Assembly (NCBI GenBank): GCA_016713505.1
Contig: JADJPA010000001.1
Coordinates: 1,364,001 to 1,428,000, forward strand
Length of the DNA: 64,000 nucleotides
Direction: 5' to 3'
Origin: Candidatus Competibacteraceae bacterium
GTDB lineage: Bacteria > Pseudomonadota > Gammaproteobacteria > Competibacterales > Competibacteraceae
The position numbers were made by a program, and so were the translations under genes. The notes under the pieces were generated by a model, which was not told the DNA's origin, searched no databases, and saw only the letters and a list, made by a program, of their open reading frames with translations. This document shows, piece by piece, positions 1-8,743 of this stretch (position 1 is the stretch's first letter; the number at the start of each line of letters is the position of its first letter).

Positions 1-755
1 GCCACCTTGGTCATCACCCCGCTCATCAGCGCCGATACGTGGCTGGGCGCGGCGGGATGAGCCAGCGGCAACCAGACATGCAATGGAACCAGTCCGGCCT
101 TGGAGCCCGCGCCCAGCAACGCCAGCACCAACACCAAGGCCGACTGCCCCGGCGTGGTCTGACCGGCCCGCATCGCCGCGAAATCATAGCCACCGTCCGG
201 GCCCGCCAGCAGACCGAACGCCAGCAGCAACGCCAAGGTACCGAAAAAGGCCATGACCAGATAAAGATAGCCGGCGCGGGCGTTGGCGGATTCCTGATGG
301 TGGGCCATGACCAGCGCCCACGAACCGAGCGACATGAACTCCCAGGCGAACAGGAAGGAGAAGGCGTCATCGGCCAGCACCACCCAATTCATGCCCGCCA
401 AAAAGGTCGGAAAGAAGGGCAACACCCGTTCCGGCGCACGTTCGTGCTGGCCGTAGCCCAAGGCGAACAGGCTGGTGATCGCGCCGCCCAGATCGACCAC
501 GATCAAGAAGAAAGCCGACAGGGCGTCCAGCCGGAAATGCATCCCCAGCCACGGCAGGCCCAGCGGCAACGCGAGTTCAAGCGGCGGGTCTCTGGCCAGC
601 AAATAGCCTAGCGCCAGCGCCAGCAACAACAGGCAAACCGCCAGCGCGGCCCCATATATCCGGCGGCTGCTCTCCGAGCGGTGCGCCGCGACAACCGCAT
701 AAACGCCGCAAGCGAGCAGCACTAGCGGCAGCCCTAACAGCAATGGCAGCAACAT
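1..755 (-). CDS. HyfB-like proton-translocating membrane subunit (partial)
   Basis: This is the N-terminal ~251 residues of a Complex-I ND5/HyfB-type antiporter-like subunit; the rest lies beyond the window edge. It opens with a hydrophobic helix (LLPLLLGLPLVLLACGVY). It then shows family signatures: RLDALSAFF, LADDAFSFLFAWEFMSLGSW, and the lysine-bearing segment KAGLVPLHVWLPLAHPAAPS followed by HVSALMSGVMTKV. These correspond to the proton channel of hydrogenase-4 component B and related Nuo/Mrp subunits. The start is the ATG at 753-755, directly before the first membrane helix; no strong ribosome site is evident. Such proteins normally sit in an operon with Hyf/Hyc or Nuo-like subunits, which would lie to the left. 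Family is confident; the exact complex (formate hydrogenlyase-like, group-4 hydrogenase, or a DAB-type carbon pump partner) cannot be settled from this fragment. Confidence 0.85.
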   Translation of the reverse strand, partial: MLLPLLLGLPLVLLACGVYAVVAAHRSESSRRIYGAALAVCLLLLALALGYLLARDPPLELALPLGLPWLGMHFRLDALSAFFLIVVDLGGAITSLFALGYGQHERAPERVLPFFPTFLAGMNWVVLADDAFSFLFAWEFMSLGSWALVMAHHQESANARAGYLYLVMAFFGTLALLLAFGLLAGPDGGYDFAAMRAGQTTPGQSALVLVLALLGAGSKAGLVPLHVWLPLAHPAAPSHVSALMSGVMTKV

Positions 756-1016
756 GCGTGCGAAACGTATCCCGCTGGCACGCGGTAACCCGCGTGATGG
801 TGGATCGAGGCGCATGAGGGTGAATCAGGACTCGATCGTTCGACCGAGCCGGCTTCCCGCCAAGGCCCTGGGTAATTTTCAATGGTGTGGCCACGATCAT
901 AATAGCAAAGCTCCCGCGCCGCTTCCTGGCGACCACATCGCAGCCTTGGTCTGAAACAACCGCTCAAACCGGCAAAAGGCGATTGGGAAATAGAGAGTTT
1001 TGCCCGGACCGGCGCT

Positions 1017-1913
1017 TCAGCCGCCGTCGCGCCGCCGCTGCAAGCCCGCCAAGGGGAACACCGCCGTCCCATCCTCGCGGTGCCGGGAGCGATCCGCAAC
1101 CGGCCCCCAAGCATGACCGTACACCACCTCGCACGTCGCAGGCAACAACCCATCGGCGCCGCGGACTTGCTCGTAAGCCTCCCGCATCGCTCGCAGTCGG
1201 TCCTTGCCGGTCAGGCCACGGGCGCGGCCAGACGTCACGTTGCTAGCCCCCAGGGATTTTAAATCCGCCATCAACCCGGTCAGGTCCGGGTAAGTCAGGG
1301 TCAGTCGTTCGGCATCCATGACCGGTTCGGCCAAGCGCGCCCGCAGCAAGGCATCGCCGATGTCGTGCAGATCCAGAAAAGCGTGAACGTGGGGATGAGG
1401 GTCGGCGGCCCGCCACGCGCGCCGCAATTCGATCAGGGTATCGGGGCCGAGGGTGCTGAACAGCAGCGCCCCGCCCGGCTTGAGCACGCGCCGGAATTCC
1501 GCGAAGGCGCGATCCAACTGGCCGCACCATTGCAGGGCCAGATTGGAAAAAATCAGGTCGCAACTGGCGCCGGCCAACGGCAATGCTTCCGGCTCGCCGA
1601 CCGCGCCGTACAGGGTCCGCAGCCAGGGCGCCCGCTTGCAAGCCGCTTTCACCATCGCCGGCGCCCGCTCCAGACCGATAATCCGCGCCCGGCGATATTT
1701 CTTGAACAGCAGCGCCGTTATTTCACCGGTGGCGCAGCCGACATCCAAAATCACCGCCGGGTCGAGCTTGATCAGATCCAACCGTTCCAGCAAGCGACCG
1801 CCGATCTCGCGCTGCACCACCGCCGCTCGCTCATAACCGGCGGCGGCTCGCGCGAACGCCCGGCGCAGCGCCCGGCGATCCAGTTCGAACGGCGAGCTTT
1901 CACGGTCCCGCAT
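1017..1913 (-). CDS. bioC: Malonyl-[ACP] O-methyltransferase BioC
   Basis: BioC is a SAM-dependent methyltransferase that methylates malonyl-ACP to start pimeloyl synthesis for biotin. The 298-residue reading has the family N-terminus (RRAFARAAAGYERAAVVQREIG), SAM motif I (ILDVGCATGEIT), and the later Class I motifs SNLALQWC and LKPGGALLFSTLG. The ATG at 1911-1913 was chosen because the longer open frame (to 2030) runs back into bioH with unrelated sequence. This start overlaps the end of bioH by 14 bp, which suggests translational coupling. The bioH-bioC pair in this order is common in gammaproteobacterial biotin loci; bioF and bioB are not in the window on this side. Confidence 0.92.
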   Translation of the reverse strand: MRDRESSPFELDRRALRRAFARAAAGYERAAVVQREIGGRLLERLDLIKLDPAVILDVGCATGEITALLFKKYRRARIIGLERAPAMVKAACKRAPWLRTLYGAVGEPEALPLAGASCDLIFSNLALQWCGQLDRAFAEFRRVLKPGGALLFSTLGPDTLIELRRAWRAADPHPHVHAFLDLHDIGDALLRARLAEPVMDAERLTLTYPDLTGLMADLKSLGASNVTSGRARGLTGKDRLRAMREAYEQVRGADGLLPATCEVVYGHAWGPVADRSRHREDGTAVFPLAGLQRRRDGG

Positions 1914-2733
1914 CGAGAAAGGCTCGCAGTTCGGCGACAAATTCATCCAAATGAGAGAAAAACGGCGCATGGCCGGCGCGGTCGAATAGCTTGAGCCGGA
2001 TCTTCGGCAACCGCTCCACCAGCGCCGCACCGGCGCTGGCGGGCACCAACTGATCGCGCTGGCTCAGCATCATCAAAATCGGACAGGCCATGCGAGGCCA
2101 TCCGGCGCGCAAATCGGTGTTTTCCAAGAGCGCCAAGCCGCCTTCCAGCGCGGACAGGGCCGGTTCGCCGTGCTGGAACAGCATGGCCTTGAGCCGGCGC
2201 AATTGCTCGGCGGCCTGTTCGCTGCCGTAAACTTCCAGGGCGATAAACCGCTTGAGCACGGCGCGATGGTCCTGGCGCAGTTGCTGGGCGAACTGGTGCA
2301 AGACCGACAGAGCGATGCCGTGCGGCCAATCGGGCCGGCGCACGAAACAGGGCGAGCTGTTGGTCAGAATCAGCCGGCTGACCCGCTCCGGCGCGGCGAT
2401 CGCCAGTCGCTGCGCGACCAGCCCGCCCAGCGACCACCCGACCCAGGCCGCTGGCGCCGGCACCGCCGCCGCGACCGTCTGGCATAGCGTGTCGAGATCG
2501 TAGGGGATGTCCAGCGTCCGGCTGAACCCGTAGCCCGGCAAATCGACCACGGTCACCCGATGGTGGTCGAACAGCGCCTCGGCGACATCCTCCCACACCC
2601 CGGAGTGCATCCCCCAGCCGTGCACCAGCACCACGTCCGAGCCGGTTCCCAGCGTGTGGGTGTAGAGGGCTGGCCCAGCGCCCGGACGCGCGTCAGGCCA
2701 GCCGGGTTTGGCGCTTTTGGGAACTGGCGACAT
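1900..2733 (-). CDS. bioH: Pimeloyl-[ACP] methyl ester carboxylesterase BioH
   Basis: BioH is an alpha/beta hydrolase that removes the methyl group from pimeloyl-ACP methyl ester and so ends the BioC-initiated pathway. The 277-residue protein shows the oxyanion region VVLVHGWGMHSGVW, the nucleophile elbow GWSLGG (catalytic Ser), an acid in LSQRDQLVPA and the catalytic His in DRAGHAPFFSH, so the triad is complete. It lies upstream of and overlaps bioC. About 20 N-terminal residues (MSPVPKSAKPGWPDARPG) precede the usual start of the fold, so an internal start is possible. The neighbouring divergent comF gene matches the bioH-gntX/comF context seen in enterobacteria. Confidence 0.92.
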   Translation of the reverse strand: MSPVPKSAKPGWPDARPGAGPALYTHTLGTGSDVVLVHGWGMHSGVWEDVAEALFDHHRVTVVDLPGYGFSRTLDIPYDLDTLCQTVAAAVPAPAAWVGWSLGGLVAQRLAIAAPERVSRLILTNSSPCFVRRPDWPHGIALSVLHQFAQQLRQDHRAVLKRFIALEVYGSEQAAEQLRRLKAMLFQHGEPALSALEGGLALLENTDLRAGWPRMACPILMMLSQRDQLVPASAGAALVERLPKIRLKLFDRAGHAPFFSHLDEFVAELRAFLDAGP

Positions 2734-2772
2734 GGCGGCGCGCGGCGGGTCTGGCTGACGGCCAGCGACCGT

Positions 2773-3225
2773 TTACGCCAGCGCCGCGCCGGGCGAGGGA
2801 TGGCCTTCTTCATCCAGTGGAATATCGATCCATCGATCCCGTTGGATGCGCCGCAAGTCCATGATCGACCAAGGGATCAGAATCAACATCGCCACGATCC
2901 AGAAGATCAGATGCCACGTCCAGTTGTTGCCCGGAAAGAAGGTGCCGATCACGATGAAAAAGCCGGTGACGGCATAAAATCGGGTGGCGGCCTGCTGCGT
3001 GTAGTGACCGACCTTGGGATTGGGGTGATGGCGGTTCATGGCGTAGACCAACATCGACGCGCCGAACCAGAAAATCAGCAGGGGAAACGGCAGCAGGATC
3101 GCGATGATATTGCCATAATTCATCAGGGTGGCGGCGCGTTTGGCGGAGGAGCCGCGCGCGATCTTCCCGATGACGGTGTCTTCGCTCGACTCTATGAGAT
3201 GCATGACGAAACCTGTACTTGACAT
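2773..3225 (-). CDS. Small membrane protein, unknown function
   Basis: A 150-residue protein that I do not recognise as a named family. It has three likely membrane helices: NIIAILLPFPLLIFWFGASM, FYAVTGFFIVIGTFFPG, and WHLIFWIVAMLILIPWSIM. The N-terminus is polar and the C-terminal tail acidic. The start at 3225 (MSSTGFVMHLIESSED) is preferred over a start at 3252 because a GAGAA sequence precedes it at normal spacing and the 3252 start has no ribosome site. It stands 39 bp upstream of bioH on the same strand, so the three genes could be co-transcribed, and is divergent from comF across about 50 bp. Confidence 0.65.
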   Translation of the reverse strand: MSSTGFVMHLIESSEDTVIGKIARGSSAKRAATLMNYGNIIAILLPFPLLIFWFGASMLVYAMNRHHPNPKVGHYTQQAATRFYAVTGFFIVIGTFFPGNNWTWHLIFWIVAMLILIPWSIMDLRRIQRDRWIDIPLDEEGHPSPGAALA

Positions 3226-3278
3226 GACTTTATTCTCGTTATCAAAAAGCATTATGAAAAAGATGTGATTGTAATGGC

Positions 3279-4034
3279 ATGTTCTCTAACGCCCAACACC
3301 TTGTCAACCGGGCGCGGTTGCCGTGGCTTACCGGCTGGTTGAACCGGCTTCAAGACGCGCTGTTGCCGCCGCTTTGCCTGCTGTGCGGGGCGGCCGGCGC
3401 AAGCGGGCGCGACCTGTGCGCCGGTTGCGCCGGCGAGCTGCCCCTCAATGCGCCGGCCTGTCCGTGCTGCGCCCTGCCGCTGGCGGCGGAATCGAAAGGG
3501 CCTTGCGGGCTTTGTCTGCGGCACCCGCCGGATTTTGACCGGGTTTTCGCACCCTTCCTGTATAGATATAGACCGCCGGTCGATTATTTGATTCTGGGCT
3601 TGAAATTCAACAACCGGCTGAGTCACGCGCGACTGTTGGGCGAGCTGCTGGCCGACGCGCTGGCCGCCCGCGCCGCGGGCTTGCCGGATTGCATCGTGCC
3701 CGTGCCTCTGCATCCGCTGCGGCTGCGGGAACGCGGCTTCAATCAGGCGCTCGAACTGGCCCGCGCCGCCGCCCGACGCTTTCAGGTTCCCTTAGTGCCG
3801 GACGGTTTGCGGCGCATCCGGCATACCACGCCGCAGACCGGTTTGGATGCCCGCCAGCGCCAGACCAATCTGCTGGGGGCTTTTATGCTGTCGCGCCCGT
3901 TGCAAGGAAAACGAGTCGTTCTAGTGGATGACGTGATCACGACCGCCAGCACCGTGGCGGAATGCGCCAGGACGTTGCGCGCCGGGGGCGTGACGGACCT
4001 CGAAATCTGGGCCGTCGCCCGCGCCGCCGCCTGA
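3279..4034 (+). CDS. comF: ComF/GntX family phosphoribosyltransferase-like protein
   Basis: This 251-residue protein has the two-part architecture of the ComF family. The N-terminal zinc-binding double-CxxC region reads CLLCGAAGASGRDLCAGC then CPCC...CGLC. The C-terminal phosphoribosyltransferase domain has VPVPLHPLRLRERGFNQA and the PRPP-binding loop VVLVDDVITTAST. ComF proteins are needed for DNA uptake in naturally competent bacteria, although in enterobacteria the homologue (GntX) sits next to bioH without a proven role. The divergent bioH neighbourhood agrees with that conserved context. Start is the ATG at 3279; the frame is open and full length for the family. Confidence 0.9.
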   Translation: MFSNAQHLVNRARLPWLTGWLNRLQDALLPPLCLLCGAAGASGRDLCAGCAGELPLNAPACPCCALPLAAESKGPCGLCLRHPPDFDRVFAPFLYRYRPPVDYLILGLKFNNRLSHARLLGELLADALAARAAGLPDCIVPVPLHPLRLRERGFNQALELARAAARRFQVPLVPDGLRRIRHTTPQTGLDARQRQTNLLGAFMLSRPLQGKRVVLVDDVITTASTVAECARTLRAGGVTDLEIWAVARAAA

Positions 4035-4179
4035 ACTTCAGCGGCCCGGCGCTCCGCTGGCTGGCGTTCTGGCTCGCAATGGCCTTGATCTCCGCCGCCT
4101 TTCATTACCTGATTTGGGAATAGCGATCTCCCTTCCGACGCGGCCAAGCTGTTCTATCCCGCCGCCAACAAGCGCATAA

Positions 4180-5856
<1,677 letters not shown>

Positions 5857-6040
5857 TCTTTCGTTCTGACCGCCCTCTCTCGAACGCTGATTTGAGAAGG
5901 GCAGTCAGGCTTCAAAGTCCTGCTTCGACGCTCCGCGACCCAGCGGATGGGCGTTCCTTCTGTTTAGCCGCGAGTTCCTCCGACCCGCCGGCACAGCGTC
6001 TCCGCGAATCTTACGCAGACGCAACTTCGATACCAGAAAA

Positions 6041-6286
6041 CGTGCTGCCCGTTCCGGCCCGGCAGCGGGCCTGGAAATTGTCGATAGGCTGATTGCGGGA
6101 CCCACTCTCAAAAACTATCAGCTCCTGCCGAGCGTGCGTGGCGACCTGCTCGCCAAACTCGGTCGCGCCGCCGAAGCCCGCGCGGAATTCGAACGCGCCG
6201 CAGCGCTCGCGCGCAACGAACGCCAGCGAAAGCTGCTTTTGGAGCGCGCCCGAACGTGCGTTGGTGACGTGAACCAACCCGCTTGA
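6041..6286 (+). pseudogene. C-terminal remnant of a SigJ/DUF6596-type ECF sigma factor
   Basis: An open stretch ends at TGA 6284-6286 and reads RAARSGPAAGLEIVDRLIAG..., then YQLLPSVRGDLLAKLGRAAE... and FERAAALARNERQRKLLLERA. This is the typical helical repeat-like tail of large ECF sigma factors of the DUF6596 group. The upstream part of the frame (back to a stop at 5888) has no Met start and no sigma region 2 or 4 sequence. The bulk of the gene is therefore missing, leaving a fragment of about 80 codons between pgm and the next gene. The assignment rests on recall of the family tail pattern. Confidence 0.6.
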
Positions 6287-6412
6287 GTCCCCTCTGTTTT
6301 CTGATAGCATCACGGCTAGCCATCAACCCTACCAGTGATTCAATGCTGAACTGCCGGCTGAAGGTGCGGTGACCGCACAGCGCGACTTTCATCGTCCCCC
6401 ATTCACTTGACC

Positions 6413-6907
6413 ATGTCCGACAAACTTCCAGCAATCCTGCTCACCGTCGCTGCCGCGCTCCTTGTTGTCTGTCACGTCTTGTGGGGATGGGTGCCGGTTC
6501 TCGATAGCGCCAATCTGGCATTCCATGAGGCGGGCCATCCCGTTTTTGGCTTGCTTTCCAGCCGTTTGGCCGTGTATGGCGGCACGCTCATGCAACTGCT
6601 GATGCCGGCCGCCTGCGCCTGGGAATGCTATCGCCGCGAACAGCGTTACGGCTTTTATACCTGCTTGGTGTGGGTCGGGGAAAATCTGTTGAACATCGCT
6701 CGCTACATGGCCGATGCCCGCGCCCATGAACTGCCGCTGGTCGGTGGGCTGGACCCGGCCGACTTCCACGATTGGACTGAAATTCTAAGCCGCTGGGGCA
6801 TGTTGAACCAGGACACCGCGTTGGCGTTTCTGGTGCGGACCGGCGCTATATCCCTCATGGTCTGGGTCTTGATGCGAGCGTGGAAGACCGCCGAGGAAAA
6901 CGTTTGA
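6413..6907 (+). CDS. Membrane protein with HEAGH motif, putative intramembrane metalloprotease-like
   Basis: A 164-residue protein with an N-terminal helix (residues ~8-28), then FHEAGHPVFGL with H38-E39-x-x-H42, a second hydrophobic stretch (VYGGTLMQLLMPAACAW), a third segment containing VGENLLNIARYMADARAHE, and a C-terminal helix. HExxH next to a membrane helix is the zinc-binding signature of M50-type site-2 proteases, and D117/D120 in DPADFHDW might act as a later ligand, but the protein is much shorter than true M50 enzymes. I know no named family. The ATG at 6413 follows an in-frame TTG at 6407 and has a weak ribosome site. It precedes cbiA by 36 bp on the same strand. Confidence 0.6.
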   Translation: MSDKLPAILLTVAAALLVVCHVLWGWVPVLDSANLAFHEAGHPVFGLLSSRLAVYGGTLMQLLMPAACAWECYRREQRYGFYTCLVWVGENLLNIARYMADARAHELPLVGGLDPADFHDWTEILSRWGMLNQDTALAFLVRTGAISLMVWVLMRAWKTAEENV

Positions 6908-6943
6908 TTCTCGCCGTCCTACCTGTTGATTCTTCAAAACCTG

Positions 6944-8236
6944 ATGTCCGCCACCTGTCCTGCTCTGCTGATCAGCGCCCCGGCCTCCGGCCAGGGTAAA
7001 ACCACCGTCACCGCCGGCCTCGCCCGCCATCATCGCAATCAGGGCCGCACGGTGCGGGCCTTCAAGACCGGGCCCGATTTTCTCGATCCCATGATCCTGG
7101 AGCGGGCCTCCGGCCAGCCGGTCTATCAACTCGATTTATGGATGGCCGGTGAAAGCCACTGCAAGGCCCTGCTCTATCAAGCCGCCCAGCACGCCGATTT
7201 AATCTTGATCGAAGGCGTGATGGGGTTGTTCGATGGCACACCGTCCAGCGCCGATCTCGCCGGCTTGTTCGGCGTTCCGGTACTGGCCTTGATCAACGCC
7301 AATGCCATGGCGCAAACCTTCGGCGCGGTGGCGCACGGCTTGGCGCATTATCGGCCCTGCCTACCGTTCGCCGGCGTGCTGGCCAACCGGGTCGCGGGGC
7401 CGGGTCATGCCGAGTTGCTGGCCGAGAGTCTGCCACCCCATTTGCATGATTACGGCTGGCTGCCACGCGATGGCGAAATCGCCCTGCCCGACCGCCATCT
7501 CGGCTTGGTGCAGGCGGCTGAAATCGCCGATTTGGAAAACCGGTTGGAAAACGCCGCCGCGCGGATCGCCCAGACCGCGCTGGCGAAATTGCCGCCACCA
7601 GTGACTTTTCCAGCCGCGGCCCTCGAACCGCCGCCGCCCCTGCTTGAAGGGGTACGGATCGGCGTCGCCCGTGATACCGCCTTTGCCTTTCTGTATCCGG
7701 CCAATCTGGATACGCTGCGGGCATTGGGCGCGGAACTGGTGTTCTTCTCGCCGCTGGTCGATACCGAACTACCAGCGATAGACGCCGTGTACCTTCCCGG
7801 CGGCTATCCGGAATTGCATCTTGACACCCTGGCGGCCAACGGCTCGCTGCGCCAAGCCTTGCGGGGGCACCATCAAGCCGGCAAACCGCTTTATGCCGAA
7901 TGCGGCGGCCTGCTATATACCTTGGAGTCTCTGGCGGACAACGCGGGCCACCGCGCGCCGATGCTGGGCCTGCTGCCAGGTCATGCGGTGTTACAGTCGA
8001 AACTGGTCAGTCTCGGAATGCAGGCGGTGGAACTGCCGGAAGGCGAATTGCGCGGGCATACTTTTCACCACTCCAAGCTGGAAACGCCGTTGCAACCGCT
8101 GGCGCACGGCCGCCGCCAGCGCGATGGCAAACCCGGTGAAGCCGTCTATCGGCTGGACCGGTTGACCGCCTCTTATTTGCATCTGTACTTTGCTAGCAAT
8201 CCGGCGGCAACGGCACGGCTGTTCAAGCCAAGCTAG
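6944..8236 (+). CDS. cbiA: Cobyrinic acid a,c-diamide synthase
   Basis: Amidates the a and c carboxylates of cobyrinic acid (hydrogenobyrinate in the aerobic route) with glutamine and ATP during B12 synthesis. The protein has about 430 residues. The N-terminal dethiobiotin-synthetase-like domain shows the P-loop SAPASGQGKTT, TGPDFLDPMI, and IEGVMGLFDG. The C-terminal class-I glutaminase-like domain has YLPGGYPELH, the nucleophile Cys in YAECGGLLYT, and the final His in SYLHLYFASNP. An upstream in-frame ATT/TTG extension to 6926 is possible, but MSATCPALLISAP begins right at the domain. No other cob gene is adjacent; cbiG lies 6.4 kb away. Confidence 0.93.
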   Translation: MSATCPALLISAPASGQGKTTVTAGLARHHRNQGRTVRAFKTGPDFLDPMILERASGQPVYQLDLWMAGESHCKALLYQAAQHADLILIEGVMGLFDGTPSSADLAGLFGVPVLALINANAMAQTFGAVAHGLAHYRPCLPFAGVLANRVAGPGHAELLAESLPPHLHDYGWLPRDGEIALPDRHLGLVQAAEIADLENRLENAAARIAQTALAKLPPPVTFPAAALEPPPPLLEGVRIGVARDTAFAFLYPANLDTLRALGAELVFFSPLVDTELPAIDAVYLPGGYPELHLDTLAANGSLRQALRGHHQAGKPLYAECGGLLYTLESLADNAGHRAPMLGLLPGHAVLQSKLVSLGMQAVELPEGELRGHTFHHSKLETPLQPLAHGRRQRDGKPGEAVYRLDRLTASYLHLYFASNPAATARLFKPS

Positions 8237-8348
8237 AGGATGCTCCTCACCGCTCCAGAGCATGGAGGCAGGGCTGCCTAGCAGCCGGCGGCTTGAATAT
8301 TTTATTTCCAAAAATGCTGCCGCCATCCGGCTTCTAGGCACAACGATT

Positions 8349-8552
8349 TTATTGGCTCCTATTGGCAAATAGGGCATTACCGCGAGCGGTGACCTCTTCG
8401 GCCTGCTTGAGCAGATTGGCGAAAAAATCCAGCCCGCCCTCCCAATTGTTCATCAGTGCATCAACACCAGCCGAATGGACTTGACTGGTCACGTTGATAA
8501 AATCCCCGAACAGCTGAGTGGGATCGAAGAATTCCGACCTGTTTCGATTCAT
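8349..8552 (-). CDS. Small phasin-like hypothetical protein
   Basis: A 67-residue soluble protein (MNRNRSEFFDPTQLFGDFIN...). It is rich in amphipathic helix: NVTSQVHSAGVDALMNNW, then GLDFFANLLKQAEEVTARGNALF. The length and helix pattern recall the N-terminal part of phasins that coat PHA granules, which would suit the PHA-system gene at 58.9 kb, but this is a pattern impression only. A GGAG about 10 bp upstream supports the ATG at 8552 over the TTG at 8567. It is isolated, convergent with cbiA and downstream of the fusA paralogue on the same strand. Confidence 0.5.
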   Translation of the reverse strand: MNRNRSEFFDPTQLFGDFINVTSQVHSAGVDALMNNWEGGLDFFANLLKQAEEVTARGNALFANRSQ

Positions 8553-8743
8553 GAGAACACGCTCCAAAATTTATGATTTTTATGGCAACCCGTCAGATCG
8601 CCCCACACGCCATCAGCCCACATCATCCTGGATCTAAAACGCTGGCGGCGACTCCGCGTCAGGAAAATCGCCGCTTCATTCTAAATTAAAAGCCTCGCAA
8701 ATACAGCCTTCGCTGTAAGGTTTTTGTGCAGTGCAGCTAAATT

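Noticed and set aside
4031..4123. A ~30-residue hydrophobic frame (LNFSGPALRWLAFWLAMALI...) between comF and pgm
   Set aside because: It ends in a stop and looks like a membrane helix, but has no start codon or ribosome site; it may be a trace of a lost gene.
6287..6412. Possible cobalamin riboswitch ahead of the cbiA gene pair
   Set aside because: No B12-box or conserved paired elements could be recognised in the short leader.
8703..8720. Terminator after the EF-G paralogue
   Set aside because: The TACAGC/GCTGTA hairpin is short and lacks a good T-run on the minus strand.
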